Shown here piece by piece: positions 50,700-60,400 of a stretch of 64,000 nucleotides of DNA; position 1 is the stretch's first letter; each line of letters opens with the position of its first letter. Under the pieces are notes generated by a model. The model was not told the DNA's origin and made no database searches. It worked only from the letters and a program-made list of their open reading frames with translations. This DNA is from Chloroflexota bacterium (GTDB lineage: Bacteria > Chloroflexota > Anaerolineae > J036 > Brachytrichaceae): NCBI GenBank assembly GCA_021788625.1, contig JAJYKL010000007.1, positions 1 through 64,000 of the forward strand, in the 5' to 3' direction. The translations under genes and the position numbers were made by a program.

Positions 50700-51344
50700 A
50701 TGCTGGATGAACTGCGCCGTCAGGTTTGCTCGCTGCACATGGAATTGACCCGTTACAACCTGGTGGTGTGGACCATGGGGAATGTCAGCGCGCGAGACCC
50801 GCAATCCAACCTTGTCGTCATCAAGCCCAGCGGCGTGCGGTACGAGTCAATGAAGCCCGCAGATATGGTGATCGTCGACCTGGATGGCAACGTGGTGGAA
50901 GGAGCCTACAAGTACTCCAGCGACACCCTCACCCACCTGTACATTTACCGGCACCGCCCCGACGTGAATGGAGTCGTTCACACTCATTCAACATTTGCCA
51001 CGGCCTTCGCTGCTGTGGGTAAGCCCATCCCCTGTTTCCTGACAGGCATGGCTGACGAGTTTGGAGGGGAGATTCCATTAGGCGGGTTTTGCCTGATCGG
51101 CGGAATTGAGATTGGAAAAGTCATCATCGAGCGCATCGGCGCAAGCAAAGCGATCCTGATGCAGAACCATGGCCTTTTCACCATCGGCAAGACCGGCGAA
51201 GAAGCTGTGAAGGCGGCAGTCATGGCCGAAGATGCCGCTCGTACCTCATTCTATGCGCTCCAACTGGGCACACCAATCCTTATTGAACCGCAGAATATTG
51301 CACGGCTTTACGAGCGCTATACGAATGTATATGGTCAGCAGTGA
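50700..51344 (+). CDS. araD: L-ribulose-5-phosphate 4-epimerase (class II aldolase family)
   Basis: About 214 residues, class II aldolase/AraD fold. Motifs are TMGNVSARDP, VIKPSGVRYE, the zinc His pair in VVHTHSTFATAFAA, AMADEFGG-like GMADEFGGEIP, and LMQNHGLFTIGKTGEEAV with a further zinc His. It interconverts L-ribulose 5-phosphate and D-xylulose 5-phosphate, the step after ribulokinase. L-fuculose-phosphate aldolase is the alternative, but the araB gene upstream favours AraD. GGAGGG lies nine bases before the ATG; the gene starts only five bases after lepB ends. Confidence 0.88.
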   Translation: MLDELRRQVCSLHMELTRYNLVVWTMGNVSARDPQSNLVVIKPSGVRYESMKPADMVIVDLDGNVVEGAYKYSSDTLTHLYIYRHRPDVNGVVHTHSTFATAFAAVGKPIPCFLTGMADEFGGEIPLGGFCLIGGIEIGKVIIERIGASKAILMQNHGLFTIGKTGEEAVKAAVMAEDAARTSFYALQLGTPILIEPQNIARLYERYTNVYGQQ

Positions 51345-51410
51345 GCCTCCGGTTATGGAGCCCTGCTGGAAGCGTAATTGAGATTTATGTCGCGATCGGG
51401 AAGAGCGTAT

Positions 51411-53450
51411 TCAGCCTGCTGCACGCTGGTTTAGTAAGCCCAGGATATTCACGGCGATCACATCAGGCATGATGCCGGCGCCTCCATAGTTCCCGGTTGT
51501 GGTGTTGTGCGTGTCGGCGAACAGGTCGTCCATCAATCCGGCCTGGTAGGCAGGTAGAGTGTCCGGCAGGTTGTGCGGTCGCCAGTTGTCTTCCGTATGG
51601 TCAATCATCCAGCGCAGTGCAGCCGTGGTCACACCCTCCTGCACTCGACGCCAGTCGATATCCGGATCGATGGTGGACCAGTCGATGCCAAAGTGCAGCG
51701 ACTGCGCGAAGGTCTCCAACACCTCCCACTGTACGTGATCGCGTACCCAGTTGGCGAAATACCAGTCGCTGGCACATAGGCAGGGCTTGGTGTTGTAAAG
51801 CATCGGCAGGTTCCTGGGTTGCCACAGGTGTGTAAACGGCAGTAATGACCGGATCCAATGTATGGCCTGTGCACGGTAACGCTCATCGTTGAAGGCGCGA
51901 TATCCCAGCTCGTATGCGACGGCTGCATGCCCGGCCGCCAGCAGGTTGGGGCTGTGCAGCGGTGTTTCCCAGAAATCGCCTCCCTCTGGCCGTTTCAGCG
52001 GCAGGCAGTAGTCGAGCGCCCGATGCGCTGCCTGGCGGAAGGCGTCTTCACCGGTCGCCTCAGCTAACGTAAGCAGCTCGATGACCGGCGTAATCGAGAT
52101 GTCGAGAGCCGTATCGTGAGCCTTGCCCATCGGCTCGAGGTATTCGCGCGCCACGACAAAATCATCTTTCACCCAATGGCGGCCGTCGGGATCGAATGGA
52201 AACGAGCCGTCTTCACGCTGGTAGCCTGCCAGTTGACGCCCCTGTTTGAGCAGCTCGTCACGATTGCCCCTCAGCCTGTTACTGCGAGGCGCTTCACGGA
52301 AGCCCGGTTGCGTTCGACACCAATCCAGCTTTCGACGCAAGGAAAGCGCCAGCGGACTCTCCGGATCGCGTTTCAGATAGTCGTCTAGGAAACGCGGCGC
52401 ACTGGGGTGAAAACCGTTGGACCGCTGAGCGTTACCGAAACCTTCGCCATCACGCCAGAAGCGCGTATCGTATGCTCGAGCGATGCGATCCAGTGCGTCA
52501 GGAAGCGGCCAGCGAGCCTGTGGCTGCGGCAGGCCATGCCGCTGGATCCAGTTCACAACAACGGACAGGCTGTCACCGCCAGTCAGAAAGACTTCTGCAT
52601 CAAAATCTATTCTTTGTTCCGGGTGCAACTCGAGCGGTGGATCCGCCCAGATGGCATTTTCGTGGCTCTCCACATCCACGCTGGGGATCATCAGACCAAA
52701 CAGATGGTTATTACGGCGGTCGACAAAGTTTGGCGAAGCAAAGACCGGTTGTGGGTTCTGCTGGCGTGTATTGAACCATTGCGAGACGACGGTATTCGGA
52801 TCCCATGCCAGGCCGATTCCTGTTTGCTGGTAGCTGAGTGCCATAAGAGGGATGGCAACTTTATTGGGGTGCGGAATAACACGTAACGCCCAGGGGTCTT
52901 TAAACCAGTCCGTCCCGCTCGACCACTCATCGCTCAGCAGCCACTCAACGCCAGGGAATATGGCATCGTCTTTTTGGGTTCCGAAAGCATCCTGACCGAT
53001 TTTCAACCATGGCCCGCGCACATAACGGGCATACTGATTTGCCTGCGAAATGAGCCGGTATGAGAGCCGCAGGATGGGAACGTCTGCATCGAGGGTGATG
53101 GTTACGACCCCTCGCATGGCATGCTCTGTCAGTGGGTAGTTTATCCAATTCTCAAATGAGGTCCCACGCAATTTCTCTTTGATGAGCAGAGATTCGACGT
53201 GAAAAATCAGTTGCTGACCGCTGGGCACACTACGCTGCTCATAACTTTGAGCCTCGAGCCGCATTGGAATTTCCTGGTCTCGTAATAGCAACTCACCAAG
53301 GTGGTCCAGTACAGCAATGAAGCGTCCAGACTGGTCGGAGAGTTCACCCCAACCCCAGCCAGTCAATCGTTTATAGACATCCAGGCGTAGATGGTTATTT
53401 TGCAGCGTAACCGACTCGCCGCCGTAACTGGCATGCTGATAGCGCGGCAT
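51411..53450 (-). CDS. Unrecognised large protein, possible carbohydrate-active enzyme
   Basis: 679 residues; I cannot assign it to a named family. The N-terminal half (to about 300) reads like beta-strands with many aromatic residues (LTGWGWGELSDQSGRFIAVL, DVPILRLSYRLISQANQYAR). The C-terminal half (about 320-670) looks like an alpha/alpha toroid: ARAYDTRFWRDGEGFG, GYQREDGSFPFDPDGRHWVK, ALDISITPVIELLTLAEATG and ALRWMIDHTEDNWRPHN. This plan is common in glycoside hydrolases, polysaccharide lyases and epimerases acting on sugars. No signal peptide is seen, so it is probably cytoplasmic. The start has AAGGAG six bases upstream. It is the last gene of a minus-strand run with creatininase and CehA-type genes. 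Confidence 0.7.
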   Translation of the reverse strand: MPRYQHASYGGESVTLQNNHLRLDVYKRLTGWGWGELSDQSGRFIAVLDHLGELLLRDQEIPMRLEAQSYEQRSVPSGQQLIFHVESLLIKEKLRGTSFENWINYPLTEHAMRGVVTITLDADVPILRLSYRLISQANQYARYVRGPWLKIGQDAFGTQKDDAIFPGVEWLLSDEWSSGTDWFKDPWALRVIPHPNKVAIPLMALSYQQTGIGLAWDPNTVVSQWFNTRQQNPQPVFASPNFVDRRNNHLFGLMIPSVDVESHENAIWADPPLELHPEQRIDFDAEVFLTGGDSLSVVVNWIQRHGLPQPQARWPLPDALDRIARAYDTRFWRDGEGFGNAQRSNGFHPSAPRFLDDYLKRDPESPLALSLRRKLDWCRTQPGFREAPRSNRLRGNRDELLKQGRQLAGYQREDGSFPFDPDGRHWVKDDFVVAREYLEPMGKAHDTALDISITPVIELLTLAEATGEDAFRQAAHRALDYCLPLKRPEGGDFWETPLHSPNLLAAGHAAVAYELGYRAFNDERYRAQAIHWIRSLLPFTHLWQPRNLPMLYNTKPCLCASDWYFANWVRDHVQWEVLETFAQSLHFGIDWSTIDPDIDWRRVQEGVTTAALRWMIDHTEDNWRPHNLPDTLPAYQAGLMDDLFADTHNTTTGNYGGAGIMPDVIAVNILGLLNQRAAG

Positions 53451-53468
53451 ATATGCTCCTTAGGTGCT

Positions 53469-54266
53469 TCAGGCCTGTTCAACCTGATGAACGCGGTTAA
53501 AAAACTCCTGCTGTAATGCAGGAGCCACCTGGTCGGCTTTGACTTTGGCGATGAACTCCGCGAAAGCATCCACCAGCAGCCGCTGCAGAGCACGACCTTT
53601 CTCAGCCGTAGCAGGGCGTGCGTCGCCGGCGTAATGATCTGGATGGTTCGCGTACCAGCTCACTCCGCTAAAGTTGCCTGGCACGCCAGCCAGACGACCT
53701 AATGGCTCAGCCGGTTGTTCGGGCACGCGCTCCATCTTCACCAGGTGGGGATGATTGGCCAGCGAGATACTCGTCTCGCACTCGCAGGCGTGGCCATGGT
53801 ATTTCGTCTCCAGCAGGGCAGCCCACTCCGCATGGCGATTGCCCGATAACGAGTCAACATAATAATAGAGCACGTATGGTTTTTGCTCCCAAAGGCTGGA
53901 CTGTGCCAGGAACGGCAGTAGATGAGAATTCCCGCCATGTGCATTGTGCAGGATGATCTTGTGGAACCCGTTGCGCCCAATTTCATCTAAAACACCCTGC
54001 AGCAACTCAAGCAGCAGGATGGGACGGAGTGTCAGCGCGCCTGGAAAACAGCGCGCCTCGTAAATCTGACCAAAGTAAAAGGGCGGGAACACTACAGCGG
54101 GTTCTTTTTCAGCCGCCAGACATGCCAGGCGGTGTCCATTTAGAAAGTCGGTGCCCAGAGGCAGGTGTTCACTATGTTTCTCCAGGACACCGAAAGAAAG
54201 AATACATACGCCCGTGCTGCGCACGGCGACGGCGAAGTCGGTGGAGGTCAAGTTTTCCCACTGCAT
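53469..54266 (-). CDS. Creatininase-family amidohydrolase
   Basis: 265 residues. The metal-binding pattern is readable: VLEKHSEHLPLGTDFLNG (family form EQHGPHLPxGTD), HKIILHNAHGGNSHLLPF, and HACECETSISLANHPHLVK with a Glu ligand. The family includes creatinine amidohydrolase, MftE and enzymes acting on pterin or formamide compounds; a specific substrate cannot be named. AAGGAG precedes the ATG. It lies between the CehA-type gene (48 bp) and the unrecognised large gene (18 bp). Confidence 0.9.
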   Translation of the reverse strand: MQWENLTSTDFAVAVRSTGVCILSFGVLEKHSEHLPLGTDFLNGHRLACLAAEKEPAVVFPPFYFGQIYEARCFPGALTLRPILLLELLQGVLDEIGRNGFHKIILHNAHGGNSHLLPFLAQSSLWEQKPYVLYYYVDSLSGNRHAEWAALLETKYHGHACECETSISLANHPHLVKMERVPEQPAEPLGRLAGVPGNFSGVSWYANHPDHYAGDARPATAEKGRALQRLLVDAFAEFIAKVKADQVAPALQQEFFNRVHQVEQA

Positions 54267-54314
54267 ACTATCTCCTTATATCCACTCCGTAACAGTTACC
54301 CGGTCGGGGATGGA

Positions 54315-56894
54315 TTAACGCGACGGTGGAATATGATGGCTGGGATGGTCAGTGGCTGGGGAGTGCGGGTGAAGGTATCCCAGCTCGTGCATGCGGTTAT
54401 GCAGACTGCGATGTGCAGAAATCAGCTCCAACCGCATGCGCTTGTAAATCAGATCTTCGGCACGCGTGCCGACCGTGTCGAGGTACGCCAGCGCCCCCTC
54501 GATTTGCTCCAGAATCGTGACAGCATCGGCAGCTGCGAGAAGGGGCGATCCCTCCATTTTCACCAACACGGGCGACGAGTGGGCAGCAATGATCTCAGTC
54601 TGATGCGAGTACTTGCCACGAACCAGCAAAGCCAACCAGGAGCTTCGCTCAAGGGGAATCGACCAGTGACCGGAAGCTTCGCCGAGTGTCACGCTAACAC
54701 TCTCGCGGATTTCTCCATTTATGACCAATTCCACACGTGTGAGGGGGATGGTCACACTGGCAACCTGCCATGTCACGTCGAACGTTCCACCACCCCGAGG
54801 CACCGGGATGCGACTGCCCATCGGTCTGCCATTCACCATGAAGTCCAGCAATGGCCCATAAGTAACAAACGTTTCAGCGCGGCGTATGGCCTGCATCCAT
54901 GATTGATAGTTAAAGATCGTTCCGGGGTCGATGCGCGCATAGGTACGCACGGTGCCAACGGCCGTGTCGGAAGACATTTTATCTGTTCCACCACATGCTG
55001 CGACCATATAGCCGCAGTTCAGGTAGCGATACCAGTCGGAGACGGAATACGGGTCAATGCCGCGATAGAGATCACCCCATGAAGTCATCTCCAACGCGTC
55101 CACATTACCAGAAACGATGGTGGCGGCGTGCTCGGCGCGTGGATTGGGAAAGTGCGGCAGTACGACCAGCCCGCCTTGATGTTTGCACTGGCGAGCCCAC
55201 TCGGTCAACAAGGACTCGATCGGATCGCCCATGGCAGATTCGTCGGGGCCGCCTGTCGTCATGGGGGCGATGATCCGGCCTCCATATCCCAGCAGCGAGA
55301 TGTGTCCCAGCACATGTTGACGATTCTCAGTGCCAACCCGCACCAGGTACTCACCGTCACCGCCGCTCTCGCTCGAGCCCCAGGTTGTGTGACCGTCGAA
55401 GTCACCCACATTGGTCATCAGCTCGCCCCACTGGCTGGCCAGCAGGTTCACCACATTCACCCCCTCGGCAGAACCTTCCAGTAATGCCGAGATGGGTGAG
55501 AGGAAATGCACGTGCGTATCAGCCGTGACCCAGCCTTTTTCGCGCCAATGAAGCGCCTTTTCCAGCTCTATGACGATCTCGGTTGTAGTGGGCGTCACAT
55601 CGAAGATAAGCCGTTGCGGGCGTATCTCAAATCCCTTTGACACCTCGATATAAACCTTCCCCAGCGGCAGGTCCAGGGTCGTCTCGCCTGCGATGTAGGT
55701 ACAGGCATGCAAGGCCTGATGATAAAAATCGACGCTGTAGTCTTCGAACCAGGCAGGATTCGGGATGCGGTGGCGATCGACCGGCGCCAGGTACTCACCC
55801 GCCTGACCGTGCACGTGCAGCTTTACTGGAACAGGTTGAGTGGAACCCTGGACCACAACACGCAACGTGACGCGTTGTGACTGTGGAGCGACAGGCTCCA
55901 GAAACGTCCCAACCTGTCCGGCCTCTACTTCGGCGACCGGAACCGTCTTGCCGCCTGGCAGATGGAAGCGCGCATCGGGATGGCAGGCATACTCGACGAT
56001 CACCTGGCGCTCTGAGCGGGTGGGCAACTGGTTGTTATCACTGTGTTCCCATTGCTCAAGCGGGTACATCAACCTCGGTTGAGCCGAGATGACCTGACCC
56101 ATGTCGATCTGAATCTGACTCAATTGGCCATCCGCATCCAGGGTGGGATCGAAAGTCATCCCTTCGGGCAGCGTGAAAATGAGCTTGCGCCGATTGCGCC
56201 AACGCAGGGGCTGCGAGCTGACATCGCCTGCCGTAAGGGCAGAGATCACCAGTACACCGCTAACCGGCTCGAAACTGACGCTGCTGATGGATAAATCAGG
56301 ATGGGGATTTTCCCACGCATAAAGCCAGCTTACGAAAGCCGAAGAATCTCGCGGATCGACGCGTGTCTGCGACACTCCCCAAAAGCCTACCGTCTGCTCG
56401 TGCGAGGCTCGCAGGGACATGGGTTTATGGATGGCCACGGCTTCAAAGCAGTTTTCGCCCCAATTGCGCTGGAAGGTACCCAGATGGTGACGCCGGCGGA
56501 TGGCGATGCGTTCCTGAGTCCCATCACTGTAGGACACAACATAGGTCGCGGCAAGCTCTCCCAATTGCCCATGCCCGCGCGATGCCATGATGAAGCCCTG
56601 GTCATTGTATGGATCGGGTCGCATGTCTGACGTGTGAAGAAACACCAGTTGCCGCGCCTGGAACGGAGCGAACTCGATACGCACAGGCTTATCCGCCAGG
56701 ATGATCGGAGTGCGTACCGTAAAGGGAATCCCCCAGCCTGTCACATCACCGCGAGCGGCTTGAGGTATGGCGGCGATCAGAGACGCGGAAACCCCGAAAG
56801 CGCCTAGATTGTCGAAGGTCGCGTTGCCCTCAAACGGGACAGGCACAAAGCAAGGTGACGTGGCACCATCGCGATACGCGTTCAGCGTGGACAT
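54315..56894 (-). CDS. CehA/McbA-type metallohydrolase with long N-terminal region
   Basis: About 859 residues. The metallohydrolase (PHP-like) part starts near 465 with WVTADTHVHFLSP (metal His pair), and continues with WGELMTNVGDFDGHTTWGSS, GGLVVLPHFPNPRAEH, VDALEMTSWGDLYRGIDPYS and VAACGGTDKMSSDTAVGTVR. The first 450 residues are beta-rich (FTVRTPIILADKPVRIEF, IEYACHP-like VIVEYACHPDARFHLPGG). CehA/McbA enzymes hydrolyse esters such as carbaryl; here the natural substrate is unknown and the phosphate or ester class is only inferred. ATG 56894 has AAGGAG eight bases upstream; longer in-frame starts run into the GNAT gene. Confidence 0.85.
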   Translation of the reverse strand: MSTLNAYRDGATSPCFVPVPFEGNATFDNLGAFGVSASLIAAIPQAARGDVTGWGIPFTVRTPIILADKPVRIEFAPFQARQLVFLHTSDMRPDPYNDQGFIMASRGHGQLGELAATYVVSYSDGTQERIAIRRRHHLGTFQRNWGENCFEAVAIHKPMSLRASHEQTVGFWGVSQTRVDPRDSSAFVSWLYAWENPHPDLSISSVSFEPVSGVLVISALTAGDVSSQPLRWRNRRKLIFTLPEGMTFDPTLDADGQLSQIQIDMGQVISAQPRLMYPLEQWEHSDNNQLPTRSERQVIVEYACHPDARFHLPGGKTVPVAEVEAGQVGTFLEPVAPQSQRVTLRVVVQGSTQPVPVKLHVHGQAGEYLAPVDRHRIPNPAWFEDYSVDFYHQALHACTYIAGETTLDLPLGKVYIEVSKGFEIRPQRLIFDVTPTTTEIVIELEKALHWREKGWVTADTHVHFLSPISALLEGSAEGVNVVNLLASQWGELMTNVGDFDGHTTWGSSESGGDGEYLVRVGTENRQHVLGHISLLGYGGRIIAPMTTGGPDESAMGDPIESLLTEWARQCKHQGGLVVLPHFPNPRAEHAATIVSGNVDALEMTSWGDLYRGIDPYSVSDWYRYLNCGYMVAACGGTDKMSSDTAVGTVRTYARIDPGTIFNYQSWMQAIRRAETFVTYGPLLDFMVNGRPMGSRIPVPRGGGTFDVTWQVASVTIPLTRVELVINGEIRESVSVTLGEASGHWSIPLERSSWLALLVRGKYSHQTEIIAAHSSPVLVKMEGSPLLAAADAVTILEQIEGALAYLDTVGTRAEDLIYKRMRLELISAHRSLHNRMHELGYLHPHSPATDHPSHHIPPSR

Positions 56895-56916
56895 GGTCAA
56901 ACTCCTTGACGGTTCC

Positions 56917-57369
56917 CTAAATGTTAAGACGATAACGGCATTTTTGGCGTTCACCATCCCGATACATTTCGGTGCTGGGAGGTAGATCGACGACCTCAAC
57001 CAGTTGCGCCCCAACGATCTCACACGTACGCCGCGATGCGTAGTTGTCGGGGTTGCAGGTGATCCATAGCGTATGTAAATTGTGCTGCCGGGCCAGTGGG
57101 ATGAGCAACCGACACGAACGGGCCGCGTAGCGATGGCCACGGTATGGCGCGTGTACACGGTAGCCGATATGCCCAGCATACATCACGATGTGCTCGATGT
57201 TTCCGACCCGTAACTCGATATTTCCGATTTCCTGGTACTGGCCTACCAGGGTCATGCTGAACCGATAGGTTGGGACATAGCCATGCGATTCGTCTCCAGG
57301 ATATTTGAAGGCGAGCACTAACTCCAGCTCGCCATCCACCAACCTGCCGGGGTTCAGAAATCTGAACAT
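56917..57369 (-). CDS. GNAT-family acetyltransferase
   Basis: About 150 residues. The acetyl-CoA-binding segment IGYRVHAPYRGHRYAARSCR (Q/RxxGxG/A-like) is followed by HTLWITCNPDNYASRRTCEI, typical for GNAT proteins of the YjaB/predicted acetyltransferase kind. Substrate unknown. The ATG at 57369 is preferred to the in-frame TTG at 57405. It lies 22 bp upstream of the CehA-type gene in the same direction. Confidence 0.82.
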   Translation of the reverse strand: MFRFLNPGRLVDGELELVLAFKYPGDESHGYVPTYRFSMTLVGQYQEIGNIELRVGNIEHIVMYAGHIGYRVHAPYRGHRYAARSCRLLIPLARQHNLHTLWITCNPDNYASRRTCEIVGAQLVEVVDLPPSTEMYRDGERQKCRYRLNI

Positions 57370-57451
57370 GTATTTGTATGGTACAGCGTTAGCAAATATC
57401 GGCAAGCAAGTTTACCAGCACCCCAATGGGTATTGGCGACTGGAATCGATC

Positions 57452-60400
57452 TTAAGGCAGCTGGAACTGTTGAATTGGCCCTCCCGCCGCGTTCGTCACA
57501 TAGAGGGTTTTTCCACTTACAGCCAGACCGGTTGGCAGCGCGTCAGCGTTAAAACTCACACCTGGCAGCGTGACAGGCTGGCCGGTGAACGTGTAGCCAA
57601 GGACCTGATGAGTCATTGGACTACTCACCAGCAATATGTTGCCGCTGATAGCCAGGAAGGGCTTGTGATCTACTGACTGGAGATCGTTCGGATCCATCTC
57701 TTGCCAGGCATCCACAACCCAGGCGCGCAGGAACTTATAGCTCGAATCGAATACCTCGATCCGCTTGTTCCACGTATCCGCCACATAGATGTTGCCCTGG
57801 CTATCGACAGCCAGACCAACCGGTTCGTTGAACTGGCCATCGCCGCTGCCCGCCGAGCCAAATTGAGTCAGGAAATCGCCATTGCGGTCGAACACCTGTA
57901 CCCGTTTGTTCCCTGTATCGGTGACCAGCAGGTGGCCCTGATGATCGAAGACAATGGCACGCGGACCGAAGAAGATGGTGGATCGGCCCGAACCCGGTGC
58001 CGTGCTCACACCTGGAGAGCCCCAGGCAAACTGGAAGTTACCCTGCGCGTCGAATTTCTGTATGCGATGGTTGAATGTGTCAGCCACGTAAATACTGCCG
58101 TCGCTATCGACTGCGATGCCCCAGGCATCATTGAATTTGCCATTAGCCGACCCGTATGAACCAAAAGTGCTCACGATGGTGCCATCCGGAGCGATGCGCA
58201 CTACGCAGTTTGCCTTGTGATCAATGACCAGGCGATCTCCGTTAGGCGCCAGCGCGATGCCGGTAGGCCCCACCAGCTTAATGGTCTGAGTGACACCTCC
58301 TGCAGGTGCGGCACCAGCCTGATAATCCCAAACTTTGTTCACCACATCGTTGCGGATGTACAGAGTGAAACGATGTCCGGGTGACCATTTGTCCGGCGTG
58401 AGGGTCGTTTTGTTAAAGACCTGCGAATACTTTGTGAAGTCACGGTTGAAAATGATGTCCCAAAGGGCTGCCCGCGCTGGCGGGTTGACCAGCGAGTAGT
58501 AGATGCGCTGCCAGGTCAGGTCGAAGTAGTCTTGCATCGGCCACCACACCAGCATGTAATTGAACTTGGTGTAGTTTCCTGAAAGCAACTGGTCATCCTC
58601 AGTTCGTTTGGGATCCACGTCGCCAATCATGATGGCATCCAGGTTTGAATAGTCATCGGGCAGCGAATCGACGAAGAAGCGTGCATTGGGGAACTTCCGC
58701 ATATACCAGGTCATAGGCCAGCTGACATCGCTGTCGTAACCGACCTTCAACGACATGTCGCCATAAACACGCTTGGACAGGTCTGTCAACTGCTCCACGG
58801 CTATCTTCGTACCCGGCGCACCATGAGCGTAAAACAGGAACTCTTTGGTGTAGTCGTAGTTGATGTAGGTCACCATGAATGCGGTGCGGATGGTGAGCAC
58901 GCTCAGGAAGGCAAATGACGCCACGATGAGCGAGCGTCCCGCATAAGGCTTGGCGATCCGGCGAAGAAAATAGGCCAGCACCGCGATGAAGATCAGGGTT
59001 ATGGCCACGGCTCCCACCCAGCGCAAGATACCGATGGCATCGCCCGGCTGAAGATCCAGATTGCCGACCAGGGAAAGGATGCGCACTACCATCAGGACAA
59101 CCAATATGGCCAAACCAGCCATAGCGAGAAGGCGACCCGGCGTGAACAGCCCAGTCTGCCGGGTTGCACCGGGTTCGCGGGAGGTTTCAGTCTGTGGTCC
59201 GTTGAGTGGGTCGCGGACTGGCGGTGGGCTCAGGACGGCATTCAAAAACCACCCGGTCAGTAGAGCCATGGGTAGTGCAAAGTGAACGGTGAGCCAGGGC
59301 ATCTTCTCACCAGCGATGGTAAACATGACCCATACGGCGAAGGTCCACCAAAGCATGAAAACCGGGAACAACTGATCGGGGCTCAGCAAAGCACGCCCAA
59401 GTGGTGTATCGAAAAAAGAGTTCGACTGTTGTAACGAATCACCGGAAGACACACCGATGGAGGTGCTGTCACCTGCCTGCGCCTGAGTACGGTCAGTCGG
59501 AGCGGGCTTGCTTACCGTTAGTCGTCCGGTATGGTACACGGCATAAACCAGCGCACACATGGCGCCGATGACGAGCGTGTACTCATACAGAGGGACAAGC
59601 AAAAAGTAGTAGTAGGGAGGCTGGCTGCCACGTTGTACATTCTGTTGAGCCATCCAATAGCCCAACATGCCGACATAGCCCGTACCGAAACCAGCTGCGT
59701 TTGAGAAGACCGTGGTGAACAAGGTGGCCGTGATGCCCGCAAAGAGGCCTGCTACAGGCAGCCATACGCGCCAGCGCCATGACACGCCAATGGCTACGCT
59801 CAATGCAATCATCATGACGGCCAGCCCAAACATCGTGGCGATCACCGGCATGTTATTTGCCAGATTGCTCATATCGCCCAGTAGACTAACCGTCACCAGA
59901 TCCGCACCTGTGGTTACCCGCCAGATGGGGTTGAGCACCAACAGCATGGCCGGCGAAGCCATGAACATGGTCATGGTGATCATCACGACCACCACGTTAA
60001 AGGCTGCGGAGGCGTGGAATGCCAGCCGGAGCCAGGTGCCGAATAGACGCCGCAACAGAACGAACGTGAGCAGACCAAACAGAACAGCCAGAACCAGGAT
60101 GGACAGCGCAAAAATCAAAGCGCGGTAATCAAACGTCAAAGTCAACGGGTTGAGCTGGGCGACCAGACTGGTCAGGTTCAGGATGCCCATCATATAACGA
60201 CTGACGAGTACGAACACAATGCCGGCCAGAACCATCAGAACCGCCAGGAGGGCGGTCAGTGCCAGTGCAGTCAGGGCATCTGAACGTTTTCTACGCGCGT
60301 CATAAAGCTGGAGCACCGCCAGCGGGGCCAGGAACGCCAGGAACAAGGCGACGATGAGGAAAGCCGTGGATTTGTCAGTAAAGTGCAGAGCCAGAGCGGC

